From Ramazzottius varieornatus (taxonomy: Eukaryota; Tardigrada; Eutardigrada; Parachela; Ramazzottiidae), in assembly GCA_001949185.1 (NCBI GenBank), contig BDGG01000020.1, positions 125,504-189,503 on the forward strand: DNA of 64,000 bases, read 5' to 3'. Of this stretch, positions 44,226-56,697 are shown piece after piece. The position numbers were made by a program, and so were the translations under genes. Numbering within the stretch: the stretch's first letter is position 1; every line of letters begins with the position of its first letter. Below the pieces are notes generated by a model that was not told the origin of the DNA, searched no databases, and saw only the letters and a program-made list of their open reading frames with translations.

Positions 44226-44779
44226 CACTTGTCTCAGCGTGGCCGCGAACGAGCAGCGAAGCAGCCAGCTGTATCGACGCACCCTGCTAATTTTGGGCAG
44301 TATATGATGTTTGCGCCTTTAAAGACAGGCGTTTTCTTGTCCAACTTTGAGTACAACCAGCATCACGAAATCTCGCGACCATGTCTCGCTGCCTACAAAG
44401 CCTTCCTGCTCGGTATCGGTGTGAGGGTAGTCGAGACTGTGCGGAAGACATCGACCAGCGCGGCTGTTCTTCGACCAGCAGCGGTCCGACAACACTGACA
44501 ACGACTCATAATTGTCCATTTTCTTTTGTGTCTCAGGTCTTTTGGTTTCTCCAGGAAAAAAGAGTAGCTCAAATCCAATGTTCCTCTCAGACAACAGCGC
44601 ATTAGAATACGTCAAAGAGTACGCTCCGTGACATTTTTGAGGAGCTTGCTCAAACCAGGCCTGGGATGGTCGTATCCTTCGTTCTCGCGATCCTTGTCCA
44701 ACGGAAAACGAGACACTTCTCGATCCTGTTCAAGTCCCGAACGGTCAGACACTTGAGTCAGAGGACGGCGAACAGGACT

Positions 44780-45440
44780 AGCTAGTGCGCACACGCGCAG
44801 CCTGTACGCACTGGTGATTCTGCCCCTTTTTCGGTCGGGGGCATATTCGTGACGTAGAATATCATAGAAAGCACAGTGGAAGCAAGCGGTCGAAGAGACA
44901 AAACCGGAGCTCCTCTAGAAAACTTCAGCTGATTTTCTTTGCCTATTGGAGAACATTAGTTAATAAAGAATTTTTGTTCATTGTGTTTGTACGTTTTCTT
45001 GAGCCGAACGAATGGTTCATCGTCGATATGATGATTGCTATGGTCATAGCTGAATGCTGGAGCTGTACATACGCCGGATGGTATATATGATATCAGCAAC
45101 TTCTGACGGGACAGACTAGCCTACCGTCAGGCCGTCCGTCTGCCAGACTTTGTTCGGACCATGTCAGAAGTCACTCAGAACACGTTCTGACGAGAACAAA
45201 CCGACCGAAACCAAAGAAAAGAAACGGATTGGGAACGAACAGGACCGCATCGCAATCGAAAAAGGACCGGACTGAGAACGACCATGAAGGAAACCGGACT
45301 GCGAACGAATGCGCACCACCGCACCCGGATCTCAGAACAGACTCGGGAAATACAGCTGCCGGATGCTTTCTGAGTCCGCTCCGTCGCCGTTCTGCGTCTC
45401 GGCTCGGACCGGTCTTTGGTCTTCAGATCTGACGGGTGTG
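44780..45440. repeat. Dispersed 650-bp repeat, copy 2 (pair at 21080-21730)
   Basis: Same orientation and block order as the copy at 21080, with many point differences, stops and small indels. No coding frame is shared between copies. Confidence 0.75.
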
Positions 45441-45606
45441 ACTGTTGCCTTGATTTTCATTCTCCTGAGGAAAAAAACTGCGCTCGATGCTTGATTGAGT
45501 GAAAGAATGTACGCAGTTGCGTGAAAGCTATTCGTTAAATGCTCTGTACCTCGCTTTCATGCGTGCTGCCTTTCCTGCTTGAGGATTCTCGCCGAGCTCT
45601 TTATCC

Positions 45607-45903
45607 TCAATTTCCTCCAGCCGCGTCTGCTCCAGCGGATCGACAAGTAACAAGTGTTTCTTCGGTGTCAGAACTTAGCTCTATTACAGCACCGACAACT
45701 GCTGGCGTTGCATCGTTGTCTTCCTTCTCAGTGCCACGTTCATCGTTCGTGCTGTTTTACGAAAGTCCACTTGGTGGTGGTTCAACCGGCTTCAGCCACC
45801 TTGTACGCGGGGACTACTGCTTAGGCTTGGGGTGGTCTTCGTCCATCCCCAAGATCATGCATGTCAGAACAGTAATGATAACAAGGGAGACAATTCTAGC
45901 CAT
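45607..45903 (-). CDS. Small secreted acidic protein (76 aa, two exons)
   Basis: Exon 1 (45818-45903) encodes MARIVSLVIITVLTCMILG plus MDEDHPKPK, a good signal peptide. A 66-bp intron (CA|GTAGTC...AACAG|C) joins in phase 2 to exon 2 (45607-45751), an acidic stretch with TNDERGTEKEDNDATP and SSDTEETLVTC, then a stop. Without splicing the same frame meets two stops, both inside the proposed intron. No family is recognised. The model rests on splice logic alone. Confidence 0.4.
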
Positions 45904-46027
45904 GTATGTTTGTTCCTTCGCGTTAGTTGATGATTAGCTCTCGGCTCTTTAGCCGGATACTCTAACACTTCTGGAACGTTTCGCCCGGAAATAGTCTACA
46001 AATGTACTAATAGGTGGTTTTATTCGT

Positions 46028-46383
46028 TAGAAACTGCAGCTAAGACGGGAGATTTTGGCGGAATCAGACGACTACCCACAGACTTTCACTTCCTAAGAGC
46101 TGAAGCCAAAAACGGCTCACTACTGGCTCGAATGTCCATCCACATCCTCCCGGAGAACAAGGGAGTTCTAGATTCGTCTGTTCCAATATACTTCTTTAAG
46201 CAGCTCCGAACTACTTCACTGCAGAAGGTTCTCATGGTCCGAGAGCTTCCAAACCAGTTGGCCATATCATTTTACGCAACGACGGTACAATATTTCCGTA
46301 CAGGAGCCATGAAACACGGGTTCTTCATGGCTCATGAAAGTTCCTCGTGGAAATTCTTTGCACGGAAGTCCCTTGTTCTGTAG
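46028..46383 (+). other. Coding-like segment, unassigned
   Basis: After a plausible acceptor (TTTTATTCGTTAG) an open frame of about 115 codons includes FGGIRRLPTDFHFLRAEAK and SLLARMSIHILPENKG, faintly cadherin-repeat-like. No start, partner exons or certain family were found. Confidence 0.22.
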
Positions 46384-46683
46384 TACCCGAATGTTTCGAA
46401 TGTGTATTGGCTCATATTTGCAATGGGCGGGACCGGCTTGCCAGGCTCGTGCAGCAGAGCCGCGCGAACGAAAATCTCGAATAACGGTTCCGAAAAGGAC
46501 CGAAATAAAAGTATGACACATCAGCGATGAAAACCAATATTGCACGAGCATAAAACAACAGAGCGGAATCTTAATTACAAAAAACTCAATAAAATTGATT
46601 TTTCATTCGATATACGATATTAGACGTGGCACCCTAGAAGTAACCGCTAGTGCAGGTCTGCTACTGGCCGTCTCGCGCTTGGT

Positions 46684-47233
46684 GGGACAGGCGGAAAGGA
46701 CAGCAAAATGGTACTGTGATACTTCTTGAATCTCACGCACTGACGTCCGTCACCATGCGCGCCACTTGTACGGGTGTAGTGACTCATATAATTCACGCGT
46801 AGTGTGACGTAGTTTCCCTTGGAGTCACAAAACGTCAAGCTCGTTTCCCGAACAATTTGACTCGTAATCGTTCGTACGCAACTGGGCCGCCGATATCCAA
46901 ATAGTAAAGCGTCTGTACTGCCTGGAACTGTTTTCTGTACGCACGATGGAGAATTATGGGACAGGCGGAAAGGACAGCAAAATGGTACTGTAATGCGTCT
47001 TGAATCTCACGCACTGACGTCCGTCACCATGCAAGCCACTTTTATGGGTTTAGTGACTCATATACTGTAGTTCACGCGTGGTGAACTATATGAGATTCAA
47101 GAAGCATTACAGTAACATGACCGTAGGACAGTATCGAAAAGTGTATTACGGTGAATCAGGCGCGTACGTATCCGTACCGCCGTAGCGAAAATGCCTGTCC
47201 GCTATTTTTTACTGTCCCATAATTACCCCATCG
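46684..47233. repeat. Tandem copies of a TTATGGGACAG-ended element
   Basis: GGGACAGGCGGAAAGGACAG...AATCTCACGCACTGACGTCCGTCACC occurs at about 46684-46830 and again at 46957-47090. The second copy is a full unit with 22-bp inverted ends: CGATGGAGAATTATGGGACAG (46945) and CTGTCCCATAATTACCCCATCG (47212-47233). Confidence 0.75.
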
Positions 47234-47399
47234 CGCGTGTACAGTGTACACTATCCCGGTTGATTTAGTGACGATGAAATAAGTACGCTTCATGTACGTT
47301 TATTAAACGGGAAACTATGACTGAACTATGCTTTGGCCGTTACAACCCTGACCCGTGAGCGGTTCAAGTATGGCGCAACATGGCAGAACCATGGCGGAA

Positions 47400-48584
47400 C
47401 TATGGCAAAGATACCTTCTCTTTCATCCACCCACGCAGGGTGTTCTTGTTGCCTTGGTTCAGGGTGAACGGAGTGGGATCCGGACGGAAGAGTCGTATGC
47501 GTTTCGGGACCGACAGACGGTCGACCGAAGCCTGTTGCTCCAGCGACAAACGGACAAACTTCTTCACACTGCCACCATCCTTCACTGGAGAACAGAACCT
47601 GAAAGAAGGCGGAAGACGATCAGCAAAGCTTCCAGAGAGCTAAAGTAGACGATCCGTAAACGGCTTACTTGACTGCATCGCCGGACTGAGCTTCACGACG
47701 ACCGACTGGAGTTGAAGACCTGAAAAGTTGCAAGGTATCGAATGAGTACAGTTGAACCTCTCAGAAAGACATCAAATTGATACAGGACACTCTCGATTCA
47801 CGTATTTGGAATGAGAGAATGACTTACGCGGGTTTCTTTTTGAGGATGCTTCTCTTGGGTGTCTGCGCCAACAGCCTTTACAATGCACACATTCACGTTG
47901 CAGTCGTCGCCCTTGTAGCGGAAGACCGGCGGACTCAGGCTCTTCTTGGCACTACCCAGTTGTTCCTTCTCGATCGGAAAAGTGGCTCTACGAGGCAGTG
48001 GTGTTCGCTGCAACCTGTTCTCGTCATCCTTCGCCAGCAAGTCAGCCTTTTCTTCCAACGACTCAGCCATAGTCTGGCTTCCCACAAAGTTTGCCAACGA
48101 CTCCTCTTTGATGAAGCTCACCCACTGTCGGCGCGAAAGTGGCGGAGAAGTCCAAATGGCGTCACCATCTTGAAGCACTTTCAGATACGCCAGTTTCTAA
48201 AACCACAAAAGAAACCAATCAACAAGCAAATCTGATTCGAACACGGCCCTGAGTTGGCTGCACCGTGTTACAACACGGCCGTGCTTCGTCGCATTCTCAT
48301 CGCGCATGACGTAACTGAGTCAGATTTCAGGCTGGCTCACACGAGCGCGTTGAAAACTCGAACCGCCAGACGTCAGTCGGGCGCCAAGCGAAATTTTTGT
48401 CTTGACTGTCTTGTTTAGGCCAAAGCCATTCTAGCAGGGGGATGGTTTTGTTTAGGCTCACAGATGGAGTCTTCATGGCGTCTGGAGTGCCTCCGCGAAC
48501 TTTGAACGGCAAGTCCTCCGGCAACGGGATCAAGGATTGTATCGTATCGGCGGTGGTGAAGGAATCCAGCGAGTTATCAGACAT
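47400..48584 (-). CDS. Unrecognised basic, intron-containing gene
   Basis: Start MSDNSLDSFTTADTIQSLIP at 48584. Later exons are 47828-48196, 47669-47719 and 47400-47598. The middle exon must contain a very short intron (47863-47926, 64 nt, or 47863-47896, 34 nt). Removing either restores one frame reading TPKRSILKKKPASSTPVGRR and on to SPVKDGGSVKKFVRLSLEQQ and the stop. The donor of exon 1 is uncertain (candidates near 48463 and 48375). The product is rich in Lys/Arg/Ser/Pro with a KxSILKK motif, suggesting a nuclear or cytoskeletal regulator. No family was identified. Confidence 0.5.
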
Positions 48585-50073
48585 CCGAGGGGCTCGTTGA
48601 CTATGGCATATTTCAGTTCGTCTATCAAAATACAACCAATCGAAAATTAGCTCTTTAGCTTGGTACTGTCAACATTCAACAGTCTGGAAAAAGTACGCAT
48701 TGTTGTTGGTTAGGAATAAACTCAGTCGGCCTACAGCCAGCGTCGATGGAAGACCAGTATACTTAACAAGTTAGTATCAAAAACAGCAGAAAAGATTCCA
48801 AGGAACATTACAGTATACAGTGCGTGTACTCGAATGCAGACTGCAGAGTAGATTGTGAGCTGTCAATCAATCTCAAATTTACCACTGTGAGACAATCAAC
48901 CATATCCATCCAGCTTGCCACAAAATGTCAGAACAAGGGTTCGGACCACGTGGTGTAATATTCAGCAACGCATGGCAAAAGTGCCATGCGACAATGCAGC
49001 TACAAAGAACTAGTCGGGTGCAAAAAGGCGCCAACCCAGCATTGGCGAAGTGAGATGCTGTACTACGTGGGATACAACATCGTCTTATCCTGCCAAGCGG
49101 TCACGTGCGGCAATATTCCGAAATTTCCAGAAGTGAAAGAGGTTGTACAACCAATCAAGCTAACATTTTCCTGTTGGTAATGACTAACATCTTTGCTCAT
49201 GGAAGAAAGCATCTGCCAGATTACTAACTTAACTTACCCAGGATTTCTAGGTAGATTGCTCTTAGCCACGAAGAAATGTATTCTCGTGCGGCAGGGAAAC
49301 ATCGACCAACCCTGCCCCTGGTCATGCCCGGAGAGGCAGGAAGAACGGCATCGAGGTCCATCATTGGCGACTGGAATTTTGGACTTATAGGCAGCATAAC
49401 AGGCTATACTGCGCTATAGCGCCTGAAGCTAGAAGCACACAAAGAGTACACAGGGTCCGGCAAGCTGAACACTACAGAGGAAGATCCCTGAGAAGGATTA
49501 ATGAGAGTTCTGCAGATGAACGGAGCATCGAAGATTTGCCAACGAGAAAACGACAGAACTGATTTTGCAATCGGCAGCTTTGACTTTGACAGAGTGATGA
49601 CTTTGAGTTTCAAGCTGGGCACCGCCTTGGCTTGTCCTCTCATTGATTTATGATTGTCGTCAAAGGGGGTTGACGCAATCGCTGTGACGTAATCGGACGG
49701 AACCACACACAGTCCAGCTTCAGTCCAAGCGGACCGGGGCCTGGGAGGGACCGCCCACCGCGGCACCGAGCTTCGACTTTGCAAACAGTGGACCCGAAAT
49801 ACATTCAAATGTCAAAAGGAATAGCTTGCAGTATCTACCGTTTTACAGGGGATGTTTGGATCCCTGAACCTTGACTTGGTCTAACAAGACGGAGTTCTTT
49901 TCGCCGCTGGCAGTATCTGTTATACTGGTGAACCCGAAGTGGAGCCGATGAACCTATGTTATGAGGCAAAAGGATTCTACCTGTTTTTATATGTATGCTT
50001 GGGACTTAACTTAGTTGGTTTATTTCATTCGACGACGCAGAATATTCCGGATCCTGATGTGAGTCAGTTCATT
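48585..50073. other. Intergenic, no gene supported
   Basis: Several short open frames occur on both strands without domain, signal or splice support. No clear repeat structure was noticed. Confidence 0.4.
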
Positions 50074-51602
50074 CTACACCGTTGTATGCCTTCGTTTCTC
50101 ACGGGCGATCACAGCGCCGAAGACTAATATCACAATAACCACTAAACTGTACAGGGCTAGAACGGCGGCTTTCAGGCCTATTAGCGACTGGTCAACGATC
50201 GGCTCATCATCACTTCTTCCCACACTGAGATTGGTGGAGTTATGAGGCACAGAAATGGTCTGTGTTCTTTGCAGCTGCGTCAAATGCCGGTGGAGCATGG
50301 CGGCAGTAGAGGCCAGCAAGGCAAGAACACAGATGGCGCAAATTGATTGCAGACTTCCGTTCAACCAGTACAGAGGGCTCTGGTCGTCGGCGTACCGAGC
50401 GGTCCGACCTGTCCAGAGTCCCATAGCGCTAGTGATGAAAACGAGAACACCGACAGCTATTCCTGCGTATTCCACTCCTGATATGAGACTCGTGTAGGAA
50501 CCGGCAGCTGTAAAGAAACAGATTTGTTGTGGAATGTTGAATACCAGTGGTGAAACATGCGTAGAAACAAGGTACAAAATTTTTCCGACATATACAAGGG
50601 TATGTCGATAAAGAGAAATATTTCTGTTGAAAACTCTGACTGTCGAAAACAAATTCTGTTGAAAACTCCGAAGTAGGATCAAGCTGCTGTTGTTCAGAGA
50701 ACCATAATATTTTTTTTCAGGCACATACTTATGCATTCCAGTATGATGATCACAGATCCCAGCAAAATCTCCGCCGCAAAAATTGCATTAAACGTTTGGT
50801 GGCCGAATGCTGAGTCTGGTCTGGCAAAAAGTTCGTTCCTCATCGCTAAAGAATTGAATCTGGCGCGCTGGTTGACCCATTGTTCTGCCAGCGAAAGTGG
50901 CCTTTCTGCGGGTCCTTCCGTCTTCGGTTCACCATTCCTGTTTCTCCCACGCTGATTTCCATCAGCATTAGGTTTGGCGACGCTGACTTCCACCTTGTTG
51001 GTTGGGATGACCGTTAACTTTGTAGGTTGAGTGGTTGAGGTCCCATGAGGGACGTCAATCCTGTTGATATCATCGGCTGAGATTGTACTGCCATTGGTTG
51101 ATTCGTCGGCAGATTGTTCTCGAATTAGCTCAGGTAAATATTTGCCATCGGAATTATGCAGCGCATGGATATGCTGCTGAAGTGTTTTGCGCAAGTTGAC
51201 TTGGGTCGAACGCAGGACTTTGATCTGGACTTCGCCAGCAGGTAACGAACGGAATATCGCAGTGGCTGTGAACCGGTCGGCCTGGCTCACGTTCTCTTCG
51301 TTGACCAGCAGGATTTGATCGTTGGTTCGAAGTCCATTCTCAAACGCAGCCGACTCTTCGACTACAGTTGCCACGAAGACGCCAGTTGTGCTGGGATATT
51401 CCGATACGCTGAATCCGAGAGCTTCGCCAGGCTCCTTCGTCAGCGTAATGGTCAATGTCTGCGTCACACTTCCATCGAACCCAAGGTTGTCGTGTCCTTC
51501 TTGGACCGTAGCAATTCGGGCAAGTTGCTGAGCGGCAAGCAATAAACCAGGAAGCGACTGGGCTTCACTTTTGACGATATTCCTCTGCTGTTGGCTCGAC
51601 AT
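50074..51602 (-). CDS. PDZ domain plus four transmembrane helices
   Basis: Two exons: 50729-51602 and 50074-50507, phase 1, 435 residues. An N-terminal PDZ domain (about 48-135) has the ligand loop EALGFSVS, the GVFVATVVEESAAFENGLR segment and NDQILLVNEENVS. A disordered Asn/Arg-rich linker (about 155-250) follows, then four membrane helices: AIFAAEILLGSVIIILE, YAGIAVGVLVFITSAMGLW, ICAICVLALLASTAAML and AVLALYSLVVIVILVFGAVI, with a short basic tail. I know no standard family with this order. It is probably a cytosolic PDZ scaffold anchored by a tetraspan module. ATG at 51602 chosen; the frame opens further only with non-ATG codons. Confidence 0.75.
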
Positions 51603-52227
51603 TTCCAGTATGATGGAAAAACGTTGTTCCCGCAGAATGAAGGGAACCAAGCATGCAGAAAGTCGATACCGGACGGCACTAAAAGTTTATGCCGGGTAAA
51701 GTGGGTGTTGACGCCAGTGTTTTTGTCAAATTGAACGGTAAAACGATTTTAATCGCGACGGCGTGGTTGAGATGCATACTTGAAACACTAGTGCGAAGCC
51801 TGCAGGTGAAATGACGCGGCTTAATATGAATATGCGAGACCTGGAGGCAAACGCGACATGTACCGTTGTACAGTATATGTTGCATGAAGCATGCATATGG
51901 CTTGCAAGTTAGGGTACTTTGCGAGGTACACCTTGACATTTGATGTCTAGTGTTTGCTTAATGGCATTGTTTGCCACGCTGTACCAGCTGCGGAGCCAGC
52001 TAAAGTTGTTTAGGTAGAGTATGCAAAGGGAAGACCTGTGTGTTAGAGGGAATCGTACATCAACATTCAGTCTACAGGTGACGCTAGATGATTACGGAAG
52101 TGGTACTATACCTCCATGCGCACGACTGCGCCATTTCCGCTTACGTAACTCACGTGCTGGGCAATGACGTGCCACTTCACATCTAGAAACGTTCACTATA
52201 TAGTACGCTGCCTTACTGTTACCCTTA

Positions 52228-53069
52228 CAAGCACGCATAGCTTTCTGCCAGGGTCTTTTCTGAGTTTATTTTGACATCATAATGTCCAGAATGTTGGCAT
52301 CAAACTTTTCGATATGACTAAGATCGGCGGAACGTGAAACAGGAAGCTCAAAAACAGGATCAAAGAACAATCCTAATGTGTTAATGACGCATTTCCGCGC
52401 ATTGCGCGAGTTGATTCCTCAAAAGTTGATTGAAGGCGCGCTTTTCTGTCGCAACCAGTCAACAATCAACTGTAATGGCAATCAATCGAATGTACACACG
52501 GCATAGTTGATTGTTGATTGAGCAAACAAGACGTAAAATTTATTTCCAGTTTTTAAGCGGAAGTGTTTTGTTTTTGTTTCTTTCCTCTGTCCCATTATGA
52601 CTGTGAATCCCAGTCTGGCCTCCGTTTTACATGCTTCTTTGAGAAATACCATAATTGTAACTAGCAAGGGGTACACCCCTGGAAAAGCCTCTCAGTGTGT
52701 GTACGTTTGAGCACAGGGTATAACGCGCCAGCCAATCACCACACGTTTGGCGCCGAGTCCGCCCCAAAAACTGCCATTCCTTTGTGGCCAAACCTAACAG
52801 TGCCCAGCTCACTCTTTAAGAACGCCTCGCTTCGCTCGGCTGGACAATTATTTGGAACAAAAAGTCATAGAAGGCACCAATAAGCTAGCAGATTACTTTA
52901 TCCGACAGATCAAGGCAATGGGAATCACCTTACTTTCGGACATTGGTCGAAGTCCCACTTGTCGGTTCCGCCGCTTTGCTAAATGTATTTAGCTATTGCT
53001 TAGTTTGGTCAAACTTTTCATGTTAGAACAAACGCAGAAAAGATCCTGGCAGAAAGCTATGCGTGCTTG
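52228..53069. mobile_element. PIF/Harbinger-like nonautonomous element (842 bp)
   Basis: Terminal inverted repeats CAAGCACGCATAGCTTTCTG and CCAGGNTCTTTTCTG (about 35 bp) are flanked by a TTA duplication (52225-52227, 53070-53072), as PIF/Harbinger makes. No transposase inside. Confidence 0.75.
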
Positions 53070-53072
53070 TTA

Positions 53073-54359
53073 GTTCGCTTTCATTCTTCTTCAAATGCTC
53101 ACAAAGTTTGATTGACTCCCGTTTAGAAGAACACAATTTTTGATATTATTAAAGTACGCTAAATGGACACGATTCCACGTAAGAAAAAGAAATGGGTCGT
53201 ACGGGTGTATGCAGAAAAGTTTGAAGCCGGTGTTCTGCAGCACTTAGCGGTAGCTAGTCAGAAGATTCAGTATCCCGCAACCGCACCGTTGCTTAGTGCT
53301 AAGTTAGTCTGCGGGTGTTTTCTTTTTGATGTGGATCGACGCGTCTGATCTGTATGGTCAGCTTTGCGATTTTAAACAAGTTGCGATTCGTTCAGCGCAA
53401 AGAAGAGACGGGCTTGATTAGACAAAGCTCTGCAGTCATTACTTTCTTCGGGCTCTTGGAGCTGCCGACGTTCAATGTTGTCATCCGGGTAGAAAACGTA
53501 CGCACACCTCAACCATGCTTTGCATGTACTCAGATATTGGAAGAAAGGATCATGCGCACGTTCGAGAGCATTGCAGGTACCCACTGTGCAAATGTTCTTA
53601 ATGAGTCCCGTTTCGCCATAGTCATCAACTGTCGAAGGTCTCGAACCTATGCGTGCGTTATTATCAGTCGTGCACATCGATAGTCGAAACTGGCGCGCCA
53701 CGCTTGCGTCGTCGTACCAGTTAGTGAGCTCCTTATTATGAGGTATGACGTTCCAGGGTTCTTTGTGGCCGTAGCTTTGGAATAAAGTGCCATAAACTAA
53801 AAAAAAGTCAGTTTCCTGGTCCGAAGAATTATTCAGCTGACCATATCAATATCCAAATTTGCACGACCAGCTTATATGTAAAAGAAATACAATCGGCTCT
53901 CAGTAGAATTTTGATAGGTTTTCCATAGGTAATCCATTTCCATAGCTTTACTGGCTCTGATCTTCAATGCCGAGACATGTCGATGCTGGTTAGCAGTTAG
54001 TTGCGATGGATCTTGTCCTGAAAACTGTGGAATCGGCTCCCGTCTACATGCTAATCGTCCAGCGCTTCTTTCGATACCCATGTTTCCCGTTGTGAGTTCT
54101 GCCTCCATCGTTCTTTTTGGAGAACAACAGTCTCTCTGGGATGTCGTTGGATAGCAGTGCCGTTTTCGAAGGAAATGTTGGCGCTACCAACATGGCGGCG
54201 CTGAAGGTAGCTCAAAGTGAAACGGAAAAGGACAGTGTACCCTACTGCATGTTTAACCGAGTCTACGATGATAGTTTATACAAGGAAGAAAGCCCTGCAG
54301 CCGCTGATCATTAGTGAACTCACAATGTCTTTCACCATTGGCTTTCACCATTGACCCCA
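53073..54359. other. Intergenic with small open frames
   Basis: A minus-strand frame at 53872-54108 (78 codons, MEAELTTGNMGIERSAGRLA start) and a plus-strand frame at 54117-54314 (65 codons) begin 9 bp apart. Neither has a known domain. The first may be a downstream exon of the astacin-like gene. Left uncalled. Confidence 0.3.
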
Positions 54360-55384
54360 GCACTGTACTTCCGGAAGTTCATCTGTTGTTCTGCAAGAAA
54401 GCCTGCGTTTGTATCCCACGCGGGACATGGTTAATCCTAAATAGCCATAGCCCACCTGGTGCAATGTTGTCGTAGCTGATTTCCACGTACTGGTCACGGT
54501 CGGTTTGAGACTGCTCACGAAAGAATCCTACGTACAAAAGACAATACTACGGTTCGCGGATACTTGACAGATAGTTGAGCTGTTATTAACACCAAATCCG
54601 TACTGCAATTGCGTATTACAATTGGTATTGCAGTTACCGATTGCGTGGGTCAGTTCGTGCTGAATTAGTCTCTGTCTAACCCAGGCTGAATCAGGAGAAA
54701 ATCGTGAGGTAAACCTGCACACGAACCCTCATGAACTTGCCGAATCAGCGCCCAGATCGCGGTTGATGACGCACTTACCATTTCAAAATCAGAGCTCTAC
54801 TCGCCTAATGTACGGTGATTTTGAGTTTCGAGAACATCGGTTACGCGCATTCTGTCGTCTCTTTCTTGCTTTCCGGTGACAGAGCGACTTTCTGCGATCT
54901 GTTTGATACCAAACATAGACAGAAGCAACGCAAACACAATGAGAAATATCGCTTTTGTGCAGCTGAAGATCCCCCTGAAATTTCTGCTGGCAATGGCGTG
55001 CATCGCTCAATCAACAGTCTCCCTGTCGACGAAGCACTGACGTCACGGCTAGAAATCACCCTTGTGACGTAGATGGTGGCAGTAGAAAAGCAGCTAGTGA
55101 CGTATATAAAGTAGCACGGGTTCGACTGTAACTCGAGAGCCGCTTTCGAGGTTCACTGGTTGTTGACTTCCGGTCTTTCCGATGTAGCTGTAGCACCTAC
55201 GTCATCAGAACTGAATGTTAAGGTGTTGCGATGGCAAAATCAGTTTTTCTTACTTACGCGGAGTTAGGAGCACCTCGGGTTACCGCAACGAAGTCTTTTT
55301 CGGTTTTACGTGGTACGAATTTGACGTTGGTCTTTCGGTTCTGGTCGTCAATTGCTTTTTGAATTGTTGCAAGGCCCAAGCTTG
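54360..55384 (-). CDS. Astacin-type zinc metalloprotease, incomplete exon set
   Basis: Minus-strand exons in order: 55258-55384 (LATIQKAIDDQNRKTNVKFV, PRKTEKDFVAV, the region before the catalytic site), one ending at 54638 with HELTHAIG, 54456-54527 (FFREQSQTDRDQYVEISYDN) and one starting at 54390 (EQQMNFRKYSAG). The joined core carries the HExxHxxG zinc-binding and catalytic motif of M12A proteases, but the third-ligand position reads FFREQ where astacins have WHEQ. I cannot find the expected SIMHYG Met-turn exon or the Cys-rich end on this strand nearby. A separate signal-peptide-like frame at 54789-55003 sits between exons. It may be a decaying or misassembled gene. Confidence 0.6.
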
Positions 55385-55536
55385 CTAATACATGATCATG
55401 CCAGATTCACGTGTGTTGAAAATGGCGGGTAACAGTAGAGGCCTGAATTGTTACTCTTCGGCCCAAGAGTCGCGAATAGGGCTCTTACAGAACTTCGAGT
55501 CGATCGAGTACGGAATAATTCCGGTTGGCCATCGGC

Positions 55537-56697
55537 AGTGTTGTTCCGATTATTGTAATACATAATTGAAAATGGTTGATTTTGGCCTTTTTGGAATTCC
55601 GATACAACAATTCGAATTGATAACCTTTTGCCAACGTATTTCGATATTAATCGGAATCCAAATTCAAATGAAAAATGATCAGAGTATTTTTATTCGTAAT
55701 TCAAATCATACAAGGGCTTAATTCAAATGAGCCTAATCGGAATAAGGCACTGCGGCCGATTTGAATTGCGCATTACTACCGCAAACTTGCAAGCGCAAGT
55801 GCGCCAGTTGGATGTACAACTGTCAGCGTCAAGCGCGCATCGCCAATTATATCCCGGACTATAGCGCATTCAGAGGCTGGCACTTCGGGGTGTATTCTCG
55901 CAGTTTGCCTCTTATGATTGCGTATCATTGGTCGCTGATTTCATGAGGAGATATATTCGCAAAGCATCGTTTGAAGTGAAGCCGAAGAGTTATTGAGTGA
56001 GTTTGTGATACGTTCAGAATCCACCGCTAATCCATGTTGTTCCATGTTTTCATACTGACATCTCAATCATGGTCAAGAATCAGAAGGCGTAAGGCCCAGA
56101 CGCAGAAGATGGGTAAGAAGCTTTCCACGAGCACGTCTCCCATAGAACCCGTCGTGGACTTGACCACATCCTCCGAGAACTGCGTTCCTCCACCATCGCC
56201 ATCTGCAACCAACGAGCTGAGCATTCTTGTTAGAATTCCAAACGTTGGAGTTCCAAAAGTAAAGAAGTCTGCAAGGGGAAATAAGGACTCGCCAGTTTGG
56301 AATTTCTCCAAGAAGACGGCGACCATTCGACGTGCATGGTTGAAGGCTGCCCGATGCAGCGTACTGGACGAGCTGCAGCAAATAACAGAGTTCATCTGCA
56401 GAAGCATCCAGGGTACTGCATGATCGATGTAGCGCGATCGAGGGGCATTCCGTACGCTCATAATGCTGCGACTGGAATACCAACTTTATGGAGATAGTAC
56501 ATTGCAAATTGGAATTATAAAACGACGTCGCAGTAATTCAAATAATTTGAATTGCTGTCGAAAGCTGAATTCCGATTAATCGTAATTGTCGGTTCCGTAA
56601 CGACGAACTACCGGCAATTTTAATTACGGCTACGCGACAGATTTCGATTAATCGTAATTGCAATTCAAACTGCAAAAGTATAATCGGAACAACACTG
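55537..56697. mobile_element. hAT element (1161 bp) with BED-finger remnant
   Basis: Perfect 18-bp terminal inverted repeats (CAGTGTTGTTCCGATTAT) and an exact 8-bp duplication GCCATCGG (55529-55536, 56698-56705). The interior (56034-56497, plus) holds a leader MGKKLSTSTSPIEPVVDLT and then a BED-type zinc finger split by a frameshift: SPVWNFSKK in one frame, TCMVEGCPM...NNRVHLQKHPG in the next. No catalytic domain, so it is nonautonomous. It carries a fragment of its own transposase N terminus. Confidence 0.93.

Noticed and set aside
55103-55110. TATATAAA on the plus strand near CRE-like TGACGT motifs
   Set aside because: No plus-strand gene follows; the only nearby coding sequence is on the other strand.
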